A DNA stretch of 64,000 nt, taken from Pseudomonas citri (lineage in GTDB: Bacteria > Pseudomonadota > Gammaproteobacteria > Pseudomonadales > Pseudomonadaceae). This document shows, piece after piece, positions 20,565 to 27,735 of the stretch; the first letter of the stretch is position 1; each line of letters begins with the position of its first letter. The translations under genes were made by a program, and so were the position numbers. Location: NCBI RefSeq assembly GCF_025336485.1, contig NZ_JAODAB010000005.1, forward strand, positions 62,001 through 126,000. The letters are read 5' to 3'. The notes below the pieces were generated by a model. That model was not told where the DNA came from. It saw only the letters and a list, made by a program, of their open reading frames with translations, and did no database searches.

Positions 20565-21377
20565 ATGAGTACAGAAGATCCACGGTTTGCCGGCATCGCC
20601 CGTCTATATGGCCTCGAAGGCCTTGAGCGCTTGCGGGCGGCCCATGTGGCGATTGTCGGCGTCGGCGGGGTCGGTTCCTGGGCGGCGGAGGCCGTCGCCC
20701 GTTGTGGCGTGGGCGAGATTTCGCTGTTCGATCTGGACGACGTTTGCGTCAGCAATGCCAACCGTCAGTTGCACGCGCTGGACAGCACAGTGGGCAAGCC
20801 CAAGGTCGACGTCATGGCCGAGCGCCTGCGCGGGATCAACCCCGACTGCACCGTGCATGCCGTGGCGGATTTCGTCACCCGCGACACCATGGCCGAATAC
20901 ATTACGCCGAACATTGACTGCGTGATCGACTGCATCGACAGCGTCAACGCCAAGGCGGCATTGATCGCCTGGTGCAAGCGCCGCAAGATCCAGATCATCA
21001 CCACCGGCGGAGCGGGCGGGCAGATCGACCCGACGTTGATCCAGGTCTGCGACCTGAACCGTACGTTCAACGATCCGCTGGCCTCGAAAGTGCGTTCCAC
21101 CTTACGCCGCGACTACGGATTTTCCCGTACGGTGACCCGTCACTACAGCGTGCCGTGCGTGTTCTCTACCGAACAACTGCGCTATCCGAAACCGGACGGC
21201 AGCATCTGCTTGCAGAAGAGTTTTGTCGGCGACGGGGTGAAACTCGACTGCGCCGGTGGGTTCGGCGCGGTGATGATGGTGACGGCAACGTTCGGCATGG
21301 TCGCGGCGACCAAGGCTGTGGATAAGATCGTGGCGGGGGTGCGGCGGCCGGCTGATAGGGCCAAGCCTGCGCAGTGA
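20565..21377 (+). CDS. tcdA: tRNA threonylcarbamoyladenosine dehydratase
   Basis: E1-like (ThiF/MoeB superfamily) enzyme that cyclises t6A37 to ct6A in tRNA using ATP. The 270 residues contain the nucleotide-binding loop VGVGGVGSWAAEAVAR, the ATP-site DLDDVCVSNANRQ, DCIDSVNAKAALI and TTGGAGGQIDPT. The start at 20565 (MSTEDPRFAG) has GGGG 8 bp upstream; an ATG at 20559 is less well placed. The convergent csdE-csdA genes fit its biology, since the Csd sulfur-transfer proteins partner with TcdA (CsdL). Confidence 0.93.
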   Translation: MSTEDPRFAGIARLYGLEGLERLRAAHVAIVGVGGVGSWAAEAVARCGVGEISLFDLDDVCVSNANRQLHALDSTVGKPKVDVMAERLRGINPDCTVHAVADFVTRDTMAEYITPNIDCVIDCIDSVNAKAALIAWCKRRKIQIITTGGAGGQIDPTLIQVCDLNRTFNDPLASKVRSTLRRDYGFSRTVTRHYSVPCVFSTEQLRYPKPDGSICLQKSFVGDGVKLDCAGGFGAVMMVTATFGMVAATKAVDKIVAGVRRPADRAKPAQ

Positions 21378-21384
21378 GCGCTGT

Positions 21385-21414
21385 TGTGGCGAGGGAGCTT
21401 GCTTCCTCGCCACA
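21385..21414. repeat. REP-type palindrome between tcdA and csdE
   Basis: Arms TGTGGCGAGG (21385-21394) and CCTCGCCACA (21405-21414) are perfect complements around GAGCTTGCTT. Probably also a terminator for both convergent genes. Confidence 0.75.
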
Positions 21415-21418
21415 GACG

Positions 21419-21823
21419 TTATTGCGCCAACTCGAACATTCGCTTCAACACCGCATTCAACCCATTGCTGCGTGACGGCGAAAGCTGCCGCGACAGGCCC
21501 AGTTGGTTGAACCAGTCCGGCAAGTCCACTTGCCGCAACTCGGTCGCCGACAACCCATTGACCCGCGCCAGCAGCAACGCCACCAACCCCCGGATCAACC
21601 GCGCATCGCTGCTGGCGGAAAACAGCCAATGCCCGTTCTCCAGTCGGCCCACCAGCCACACCTGGCTTTCACAGCCGTGGACGAGGTTGGCCTCGCACTT
21701 GTCCGCATCATCCAGCGGCGGCAGGCGTTCACCCCATTGCATCAGCAGCCGCGCGCGTTGTTCCCAACCGGACGCGTCCTGAAAGATTTGCAGCGCGGCA
21801 GCGGCCTCGGTTGGCAGGTTCAT
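21419..21823 (-). CDS. csdE: SufE-family sulfur acceptor CsdE
   Basis: A 134-residue SufE-like protein that accepts persulfide sulfur from the cysteine desulfurase encoded just upstream. Seen: GWEQRARLLMQWGERLPPL near the N-terminus and the acceptor cysteine in VHGCESQVWLVG. Its ATG overlaps the csdA stop (ATGA), so csdA-csdE are coupled. The C-terminus (GLNAVLKRMFELA) matches the family. Confidence 0.93.
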   Translation of the reverse strand: MNLPTEAAAALQIFQDASGWEQRARLLMQWGERLPPLDDADKCEANLVHGCESQVWLVGRLENGHWLFSASSDARLIRGLVALLLARVNGLSATELRQVDLPDWFNQLGLSRQLSPSRSNGLNAVLKRMFELAQ

Positions 21824-23025
21824 CGCAGCAGCTCCAGGGCTTGGTCCAGGGCTTCGAAGAAGCGTTCAAGGTCGGCCGAGTCGTTGTACAGCCCCAACGA
21901 CACCCGAATCGCCCCCGACAGCTTCAAATGCCTGAACAGCGGCATCGCGCAGTGATGTCCGGCACGCACCGCGATGCCTTGCTCGGTCAGCAGGTGCGCC
22001 AGGTCGGCATTGTGGATGCCGTCGACGACGAAACTCACCAGGGCCAGGTGCGGATGGCCCACCAGGCGTACGTCGTTGCGCGCCAGCAGGCCGTGGAGCA
22101 GGTAGTCGTGCAGCGCCGCCTCGTGGTCGACGACGGCTTGTGCGTCGAGACCGGCCAGGTAATCCAGGGTCGCGCCCAAGCCGATCACGCTGGCAATCGG
22201 TGGTGTACCGGCTTCAAAGCCCAGCGGTGCCGGACGGAAGGTCGCGTTGTGGTAGTCCGCTTGTTGCACCATTTCGCCGCCGAACTGCCAGTGGCGCAGG
22301 TGGCCAAGCGCTTCGGTACGGCCAAACAGCACGCCGAGCCCGTCCGGGCCGTAGAGCTTGTGGCTGGAAAATACGTAGAAATCGCAGCCCAGCGCCTGCA
22401 CATCGTGGCGCCCGTGGACCACGCCCTGGGCGCCGTCGATCACCGTCAGCGCGCCTTGGGCCTTGGCCAAGGCCAGTAGCACCGGCAGCGGCTGCCAGGT
22501 GCCCAGCACGTTGGACAACTGGCTCACCGCCAACAGGCGTGTGCGCGGACCGATCAGGTCGGCCGCCGCATCCAGGTCGATCACGCCGTCCACGTCCAAT
22601 GGCAGCACCACCAGCGACAATGCGCGCCGCTCGGCCAGTTGTTGCCAGGGCAGCAGGTTGGCGTGGTGTTCCAGGGCGCTGATGACGATTTCGTCGCCTG
22701 GGTTGAATAGATGTTCCAGCCCGTAGGCCAGCAGATTCAGCGCCGACGTGGCGCCATGGGTGAAGATGATTTGCCCGCTGTTTCCCGCATTGAGCCATTG
22801 CGCGACCTTGAGACGGCTGTCCTCGAACGCCTGGGTGGCGTGTGCGCCCGGCAAATGTTGCGCACGGTGCACGTTGGCCGCGCCGTTGGCGTAGTAGTGC
22901 GCCAGGGCATCGAGCAGGGCTTGGGGTTTTTGCGTGGTGGCGGCGTTGTCCAGGTAGGTCTGGCCTTGCCGTTGCAGGGCGGCGATGGCCGGAAAGTCGG
23001 CACGCCAGGGAGAGGGTATCAACAT
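21820..23025 (-). CDS. csdA: Cysteine desulfurase CsdA
   Basis: PLP-dependent enzyme of the SufS/CsdA (group II) class; it removes sulfur from cysteine to give alanine and an enzyme persulfide passed to CsdE. The 401 residues include YLDNAATTQKPQ, HANLLPWQQL, VIDGAQGVVHGRHDV, the PLP lysine in FSSHKLYGPDG and the catalytic cysteine in RAGHHCAMPLF. It lies 73 bp after dapD with a palindrome in between and is coupled to csdE. Likely role in ct6A formation or Fe-S supply together with TcdA. Confidence 0.94.
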   Translation of the reverse strand: MLIPSPWRADFPAIAALQRQGQTYLDNAATTQKPQALLDALAHYYANGAANVHRAQHLPGAHATQAFEDSRLKVAQWLNAGNSGQIIFTHGATSALNLLAYGLEHLFNPGDEIVISALEHHANLLPWQQLAERRALSLVVLPLDVDGVIDLDAAADLIGPRTRLLAVSQLSNVLGTWQPLPVLLALAKAQGALTVIDGAQGVVHGRHDVQALGCDFYVFSSHKLYGPDGLGVLFGRTEALGHLRHWQFGGEMVQQADYHNATFRPAPLGFEAGTPPIASVIGLGATLDYLAGLDAQAVVDHEAALHDYLLHGLLARNDVRLVGHPHLALVSFVVDGIHNADLAHLLTEQGIAVRAGHHCAMPLFRHLKLSGAIRVSLGLYNDSADLERFFEALDQALELLR

Positions 23026-23055
23026 GCTTTCGGGCCCTGCTGGGTTACGCCGGAC

Positions 23056-23083
23056 CCTGTGGGAGCGGGCTTGCTCCCACAGG
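23056..23083. repeat. REP-type palindrome between dapD and csdA
   Basis: Arms CCTGTGGGAGC (23056-23066) and GCTCCCACAGG (23073-23083) are perfect complements with a 6-nt loop. It may weaken read-through from dapD to csdA. Confidence 0.75.
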
Positions 23084-23098
23084 TGACGGTGAAGCGGC

Positions 23099-24133
23099 TT
23101 AGTTATGCGCGTGCAGTGCTTCGTTCAGCTCGATGGCCGACTTGTGGGTCTTGCATTCCACTGCGCCGGTTTCGGAGTTGCGACGGAACAACAGGTCGGG
23201 CTGGCCGGCCAGGTCGCGGGCCTTGACCACTTTGACCAGTTGGTTGTTCTCATCCAGCAGCGCCACTTTGGTGCCGGCGGTCACGTACAGGCCCGACTCC
23301 ACGGTATTGCGGTCGCCCAACGGGATACCGATACCGGCGTTGGCGCCGATCAGGCAGCCTTCGCCAACCTTGATCACGATGTTGCCACCGCCCGACAGGG
23401 TGCCCATGGTCGAGCAACCGCCGCCCAGGTCCGAGCCCTTGCCGACGAACACGCCTGCCGAGACACGGCCTTCGATCATGCCCGGGCCTTCGGTGCCGGC
23501 GTTGAAGTTGACGAAACCTTCGTGCATCACGGTGGTGCCTTCGCCCACATAGGCGCCCAGGCGCAGACGGGCGGCATCGGCAATGCGCACGCCGGCCGGG
23601 ACAACGTAGTCGGTCATCTTCGGGAATTTGTCCACCGAGAACACTTCCAGCAGCTCGCCACGCAGGCGGGCTTCGAGCTGGTGCTCGGCCAGTTCGCTCA
23701 GGTCAATCGCGCCCTGGCTGGTCCAGGCCACGTTTGGCAACAGCGGGAAGATGCCGGCCAGGTTCAGGCCGTGGGGCTTGACCAGGCGATGGGACAACAG
23801 GTGTAGCTTGAGGTAGGCCTCGGGGGTGGAACTCAGTGGCGCGTCTTCAGCCAGCAGGGTGGCGACCAGCGGCTTGTGGCTTTCGGCCAGGCGGGTCAGC
23901 AGCGCGGCTTGCGCGGCATCGACGCCCTTGAGCGCGTCTGCCAATTGCGAAGCCTGGGTGGTGGTGAAGGTGATGGCCTGGTTGCCTTCGCTGTAGCCAA
24001 GGATCGGCGCGACGGCGGCGACGATATCAGCCGATGGCTTGAGCAGTGGCTGGGCGTAGAACACTTCCAGCCAGGCGCCTTCACGGTTTTGAGTGCCAAC
24101 GCCGAAGGCCAGGCTGAACAGGGTAGTGGACAT
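23099..24133 (-). CDS. dapD: 2,3,4,5-tetrahydropyridine-2,6-dicarboxylate N-succinyltransferase
   Basis: Succinylates tetrahydrodipicolinate from succinyl-CoA in the DAP/lysine pathway. The 344 residues are of the long actinobacterial/pseudomonad DapD type rather than the 274-residue enterobacterial type. The left-handed beta-helix repeats are visible in ADAARLRLGAYVGEGTTVM, EGRVSAGVFVGKGSDLGG, TLSGGGNIVIKVGEGCLIGA and NAGIGIPLGDRNTVESGLYV. It lies 32 bp downstream of the ArsC-like gene and is probably in its operon. Confidence 0.96.
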   Translation of the reverse strand: MSTTLFSLAFGVGTQNREGAWLEVFYAQPLLKPSADIVAAVAPILGYSEGNQAITFTTTQASQLADALKGVDAAQAALLTRLAESHKPLVATLLAEDAPLSSTPEAYLKLHLLSHRLVKPHGLNLAGIFPLLPNVAWTSQGAIDLSELAEHQLEARLRGELLEVFSVDKFPKMTDYVVPAGVRIADAARLRLGAYVGEGTTVMHEGFVNFNAGTEGPGMIEGRVSAGVFVGKGSDLGGGCSTMGTLSGGGNIVIKVGEGCLIGANAGIGIPLGDRNTVESGLYVTAGTKVALLDENNQLVKVVKARDLAGQPDLLFRRNSETGAVECKTHKSAIELNEALHAHN

Positions 24134-24165
24134 GAAATTACCTCTACAAAATGGGCTGGGCAGGC

Positions 24166-24528
24166 TTACTTGATTTCTGCCGCATAACTATCTGGCTTGA
24201 AGCCAATCAGGGTTCGGTCACCGAGATCGAGCACCGGGCGCTTGATCATCGAGGGTTGGGCGAGCATCAGTTCGATGGCTTTCGCTTGGTCGAGATCGGC
24301 TTTGCGTTCGTCGTCGAGTTTGCGAAAGGTCGTACCGGCCCGGTTCAACACCACTTGCCAGCCATGCTCGTCGCACCATTGGGTCAGGTGCTCACGGTCG
24401 ATGCCGGCGCTCTTGTAGTCGTGGAAGTCGTAGCGTACAGCGTGTTCATCGAGCCAGGTGCGCGCTTTTTTCATCGTGTCACAGGCTTTGATGCCGAAAA
24501 GGTGCAACGTTTTGCTTGAATCGGTCAA
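24166..24528 (-). CDS. ArsC/Spx-like (YffB-type) small reductase-fold protein
   Basis: A 120-residue thioredoxin-fold protein of the ArsC/Spx family, YffB branch. It has HLFGIKACDTMKKARTWLDE (a single CDT cysteine rather than CxxC), YDFHDYKSAGIDREHL, and the cis-proline region PSMIKRPVLDLGDRTLIGF. The start is TTG at 24528, supported by AAAGGGGG on the reverse strand seven bases before it; no ATG lies at a sensible place. The family is often linked to dapD/dapE loci; it is not expected to be a real arsenate reductase. Its substrate is unknown. Confidence 0.88.
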   Translation of the reverse strand: MTDSSKTLHLFGIKACDTMKKARTWLDEHAVRYDFHDYKSAGIDREHLTQWCDEHGWQVVLNRAGTTFRKLDDERKADLDQAKAIELMLAQPSMIKRPVLDLGDRTLIGFKPDSYAAEIK

Positions 24529-24623
24529 GGAACTGCCCCCTTTGCAGGTGCTGGGAATAAAAGGTGAAGGATTATGCCATGACCGGATGGTTTCGCGACG
24601 GCTCAGGGTTGATTTGCGGTCTT

Positions 24624-25019
24624 TCAGAGTGGGAGGTACGCCTTCACGCCGGTGATCACCCCTTGCATGTCTTCAGAACCGAGGCGAGGGACAAAATACT
24701 CTCGGCCCTTGGATCTGGTCTTTTTATGCAGCTTGTCCAAACGCTCAAAACTCACGGTGTAAATCATGTCGCACTTCACCCACAGCTCTTTGTAACCATC
24801 GGACTGGAGCGGATTGGTGCGGAGCAAGTGATGCCAGTCGAGCTGAGTTTTTGGAGCCGTCGAAGATATCGGTACCACGGTACAGAGCTTGCGATGGTGT
24901 GTGGCTGTAGGGGATATCACTACGACCTTGCGTATCTTCAGCATTTCGGGAGCGACAAAGCCCCGTGTGAAGTCGCACAGAAGAACATCGCCTTGCTTGG
25001 GATGGTAATAGAGAGGCAT
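24624..25019 (-). CDS. PemK/MazF-like toxin-family protein, no protein antitoxin beside it
   Basis: A 131-residue protein resembling PemK/MazF-like endoribonuclease toxins: the family opening YHPKQGDVLLCDFTRGF, the IRKVVVISP strand (RPVVVIS in most members), LCTVVPISSTAP, and VKCDMIYTVSFERLDKL. The usual arginine-proline of RPVVV is replaced by RKVVV. No small antitoxin gene precedes or follows it; instead the same strand upstream holds a structured, terminator-ended segment (25036-25212), with the terminator about 20 bp before the ATG. It lies in an accessory interval between dapD/ArsC-like and dapC. The toxin identity is family inference; activity is untested. Confidence 0.72.
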   Translation of the reverse strand: MPLYYHPKQGDVLLCDFTRGFVAPEMLKIRKVVVISPTATHHRKLCTVVPISSTAPKTQLDWHHLLRTNPLQSDGYKELWVKCDMIYTVSFERLDKLHKKTRSKGREYFVPRLGSEDMQGVITGVKAYLPL

Positions 25020-25035
25020 TCCTTATCCTCATAAA

Positions 25036-25212
25036 AAGCAAAGCCGCCCGAAGGCGGCTTCAATCGACGCGCAGTTGAGCTTGCTTCGCCCTTTCTGCGC
25101 CGCTGGCTCAACCCCGAGAGGGACCCAGACTCCTGCCAGCTCTCGCTGGTGACGAGGTCGATTATGGCTATCGGAAATAGCGAACTCAAGCCAACTTGAA
25201 CCCTCGTCACAG
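25036..25212 (-). ncRNA. Candidate structured RNA ending in a UUCG terminator, upstream of the PemK-like gene
   Basis: Read on the minus strand this segment holds a series of perfect stems, given here as plus coordinates. P1: 25202-25210 with 25149-25157 (9 bp), enclosing two 5-bp hairpins (25186-25190/25195-25199 and 25167-25171/25177-25181), forming a three-way junction. P2: 25135-25140 with 25102-25107 (6 bp). P3: 25095-25100 with 25069-25074 (6 bp). A terminator, AAGCCGCC-UUCG-GGCGGCUU, at 25060-25041 is followed by TGCTTTTTAT. The T-run exists only on the minus strand. Short frames here (for example 25029-25220) look fortuitous. It may be a free RNA or an attenuating leader of the toxin gene. 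I cannot assign it to a known RNA family. Confidence 0.6.
25041..25060 (-). terminator. Rho-independent terminator before the PemK-like gene
   Basis: An 8-bp GC-rich stem with UUCG tetraloop and a following T-run (TGCTTTTT), 22 bp upstream of the start at 25019, so toxin expression would need read-through or a promoter within 20 bp. Confidence 0.8.
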
Positions 25213-25331
25213 CGTTGCATGGCATGTGTCGGTGTATTAAGCCAACGAAATCAATGGCTTCACTTATCGGAGTTCGTTTTATTTCTTTTCTTGTCTGAGC
25301 AGGACATCGTGGTCTGACAGACGCGCCGAAG

Positions 25332-25627
25332 TTTCCGACAAGTTTTTAAGGTTGTCCGTCGGAAGCGAGGGCTCTAGCCTCTGGGTGTCGCTGCCAATTC
25401 AGCGACCGGACGTGAGAATCCGATTTCCCCTAGTAGGCGCGCAGGCGCCGACCATATAAAGTGCAGGCGCTTTTCGTCTGGGCATTATGTTATGGCGGCT
25501 GTGCGCGGGCATGCTTTGGCATGGCCGGGCTTCTAGGGGGTTCGGATTCTCACCCCGCGTACGGCTGCCACCTTCCAGTCCGTGAGAAGACTCGGTGGCG
25601 GCTTCTAATTCCCCTAGGAGCAATAAC
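25332..25627 (+). promoter_or_regulatory. Structured leader of the DUF6124-like gene with alternative pairings at the ribosome-binding site
   Basis: Elements in order: stem 25333-25339/25357-25363 (TTCCGAC/GTCGGAA); hairpin 25387-25393/25400-25406 (GTCGCTG/CAGCGAC); arm A 25412-25433; hairpin 25436-25440/25445-25449 (GGCGC/GCGCC); arm B 25533-25553; hairpin 25563-25572/25594-25603 (10 bp with two wobbles); Shine-Dalgarno AGGAG 25616-25620. Arm B pairs with arm A over 12 bp, a small internal loop and 8 more bp. Alternatively 25530-25540 pairs with 25610-25620 over 11 bp (two wobbles), covering the whole Shine-Dalgarno site. This is the layout of a translational switch. It could instead be a DNA-level inverted repeat (142 bp, no target duplication seen). 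Confidence 0.55.
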
Positions 25628-25987
25628 ATGATCAAAGAAACGCCGAATCCTCCAAAACCAGCCACCACGTTCCCCTACGGCGACTATGCCCCCGAAAAAC
25701 TGCAAGAAGCCGCTGATCGTGCGCTGGATCATTACCTCAAGCCTGACGGCGGCGAGTCAGACCCCAAGCCCTCGGTACAGTTGTTCACCGTGTCGGACAG
25801 CGTTGATACCGAAGCCATGCTAGCCAACCTCAGCGAAACCCTGGCCTCGGCCAATGCGATGCTCAACGACCTGGCGTTTGGCCTGGAGGGCTCGCGGCGG
25901 CATGTGGCGTTGGGGGTGGCGCAGATGATTGAGTTGGGAGCGTTGTTGGCGAACAAGGCTCTGGATCGGGTAGAGCTTCGGACCTGA
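25628..25987 (+). CDS. DUF6124/DUF3077-like small protein
   Basis: A 119-residue soluble protein of a family I know as frequent and multicopy in fluorescent pseudomonads. It begins MIKETPNPPKPATTFPYGDY, continues KLQEAADRALDHYLKP (the family signature), and has a helical C-terminal half with TVSDSVDTEAMLANLSETLA and GVAQMIELGALLANKALDRV. The start at 25628 is well supported by AGGAG at 25616-25620. No function is established. It is preceded by a long structured leader and lies in an accessory island. The downstream end abuts the remnant of an antitoxin gene on the other strand. Confidence 0.85.
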   Translation: MIKETPNPPKPATTFPYGDYAPEKLQEAADRALDHYLKPDGGESDPKPSVQLFTVSDSVDTEAMLANLSETLASANAMLNDLAFGLEGSRRHVALGVAQMIELGALLANKALDRVELRT

Positions 25988-26015
25988 TGTAATAAGTGCC
26001 GACCTTATCGTGAGC

Positions 26016-26265
26016 CTGTTCGCCACGCGCTGCGCTGGCAAGCGTTGCCAGCGTCATTCCTGCGTCGTTCTGGTCGAGCGCACAATCAACGGCCGTGCGA
26101 CTGGTATGCATCTACTTTGCTAGGGGCTTTTTGGTCGCTTTCTGGCTTCATTGCTTCGGCAATCTGCCAGGAAATAACACGGTTGAGCGCAGCCGCGGAA
26201 ACCTCTTCGGCAATGCGTTGCTCGGCGAGGAAGTCATCAAAATCAGATCCAATATGCTTGTTCAT
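26016..26265 (-). pseudogene. Broken XRE-family antitoxin gene
   Basis: From the ATG at 26265 (GAGG upstream on the reverse strand) the frame gives MNKHIGSDFDDFLAEQRIAE and AALNRVISWQIAEAMK, the N-terminus of a helix-turn-helix antitoxin family usually paired with RelE/HigB-like toxins. It then runs out of register after APSKVD and stops at 26086. The rest of the domain, MHTSRTAVDCALDQNDAG followed by MTLATLASAA, is in another frame from 26111. A short deletion just before that point would explain the break. No intact toxin gene is visible at 26266-26519. Confidence 0.65.
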
Positions 26266-26460
26266 TTGCGGTACCTCAGTCATCAGCGAAATGTATCGAA
26301 ATAGGTGCATTGCGCAACTTTGGCGTCGCTGGGATTCTGTACGGGGTTCCTACTCTCAATGGAGGTCTGGATGCGGTAAGCGCTGCCGCCAGTGTTGGGG
26401 CGAGTCTGCTCGCAATGAGGCAATGTCAGACAGCGAAGATTGATGCCGGGTCAGAGAGCT

Positions 26461-26494
26461 CTTGTGGCAAGGGAGCTTGCTCCCTCGCCACAAG
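26461..26494. repeat. REP-type palindrome downstream of dapC
   Basis: Arms of 16 bp (26461-26476 and 26479-26494; core CTTGTGGCAAGGGAGC) pair with one wobble. It lies 26 bp past the dapC stop and may terminate that transcript. The rest of 26266-26460 shows nothing I can identify. Confidence 0.75.
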
Positions 26495-26519
26495 TTTAGT
26501 GTTCAACCGATACGTCCCA

Positions 26520-27719
26520 TCATCCGCGACGCTGGATGAACGCCCGAATCCGCTCCGCCGCTTCCACGCATTCGGCCAATGGCGCGACCAGGGCCATGCG
26601 CACGCGGCCGGCGCCTGGGTTGACGCCATCCACGTCGCGGGACAGGTAGGAACCCGGCACCACGGTCACGTGTTCCTGTTCGAACAGGTCACGGCAGAAC
26701 GCCGCATCGTCGCCCGCTACGTTTGGCCACAGGTAGAAACTGCCGTCGGGACGCTGCACGTCCAGCACCGGGCTGAGGATCTCCAGCACGGCGTCGAATT
26801 TCTCCCGGTACAGCGCACGGTTGGCGCGTACGTGCACTTCGTCGTTCCAGGCCGCGACGCTCGCCAGTTGGGTCTGAACCGGCATCGCGCAGCCGTGGTA
26901 GGTGCGGTACAGCAAGAAGCCCTTGAGGACATCTGTATCGCCGGCCACGAAACCTGAGCGTAAACCTGGCAGGTTGGAGCGCTTGGACAGGCTGTGGAAC
27001 ACCACGCAGCGTTTGAAGTCCTTGCGACCCAGTTCGACGCAGGCGCTGAGCAGGCCCGGCGGCGGGGTTTGTTCGTCGAAGTACAGTTCGCTGTAGCACT
27101 CATCCGCCGCGATCACGAAGTCGTACTCGTCGGCCAGGGCGATGAGTTTTTTCAGCACGTCCACAGGAATCAGCGCGCCGGTCGGGTTACCGGGCGAGCA
27201 CAGGAACAGGATCTGGCAGCGTTTCCAGATGTCGGGCGAGACGGCATCGAAGTCCGGGTTGAAACCGTTTTCGTCCAGGCACGGCAGGTAATGCGGCTTG
27301 GCCCCGGCCAGGAACGCTGCGCCTTCGTAGATCTGGTAGAACGGGTTCGGGCTGACGACCAGGGCATCGTCGCCGCGGTTGACCACGGTCTGGGTGAAGG
27401 CGAAGAGCGCTTCGCGGGTGCCATTGACCGGCAGCACATGGCGCGCCGGGTCCAGCCAGCCGTTTGGCACGTTGAAGCGGCGCTCGCACCAGCCGGTGAT
27501 GGCTTCGCGCAACTCCGGCAGGCCGAGGGTGGTCGGGTACACGGCCATTTTTTCCAGATTGCTGGCCAGGGCTTCAGCCACGAAACTTGGCGAACGGTGC
27601 TTGGGCTCGCCAATGGACAACGCGATCGGGCGCTTGTCCGGATTAGGCGTGACGCTGCCGAGCAGGGCGCGCAGTTTTTCGAACGGGTAGGGCTGGAGCT
27701 GGGACAGAGCGTTGTTCAT
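26520..27719 (-). CDS. dapC: Succinyldiaminopimelate transaminase
   Basis: PLP-dependent class I/II aminotransferase; makes N-succinyl-LL-diaminopimelate from the keto precursor in lysine synthesis. The 399 residues include LSIGEPKHRSPSFVAEAL, LPVNGTREALFAF, FLCSPGNPTGALIP, DECYSELYFDEQ and the PLP lysine region VVFHSLSKRSNLPGLRSGF. It is 62 bp downstream of glnD on the same strand. It complements dapD and dapE in this window. Confidence 0.94.
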   Translation of the reverse strand: MNNALSQLQPYPFEKLRALLGSVTPNPDKRPIALSIGEPKHRSPSFVAEALASNLEKMAVYPTTLGLPELREAITGWCERRFNVPNGWLDPARHVLPVNGTREALFAFTQTVVNRGDDALVVSPNPFYQIYEGAAFLAGAKPHYLPCLDENGFNPDFDAVSPDIWKRCQILFLCSPGNPTGALIPVDVLKKLIALADEYDFVIAADECYSELYFDEQTPPPGLLSACVELGRKDFKRCVVFHSLSKRSNLPGLRSGFVAGDTDVLKGFLLYRTYHGCAMPVQTQLASVAAWNDEVHVRANRALYREKFDAVLEILSPVLDVQRPDGSFYLWPNVAGDDAAFCRDLFEQEHVTVVPGSYLSRDVDGVNPGAGRVRMALVAPLAECVEAAERIRAFIQRRG

Positions 27720-27735
27720 TCGGAGCCTCGTTCAA

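Noticed and set aside
24938..25225. 95-codon and 63-codon frames over the structured segment upstream of the PemK-like gene, considered as antitoxin genes
   Set aside because: One overlaps the toxin frame by about 80 bp; compositions are Ser/Arg-rich without antitoxin features, and the DNA is better explained by stems and a terminator.
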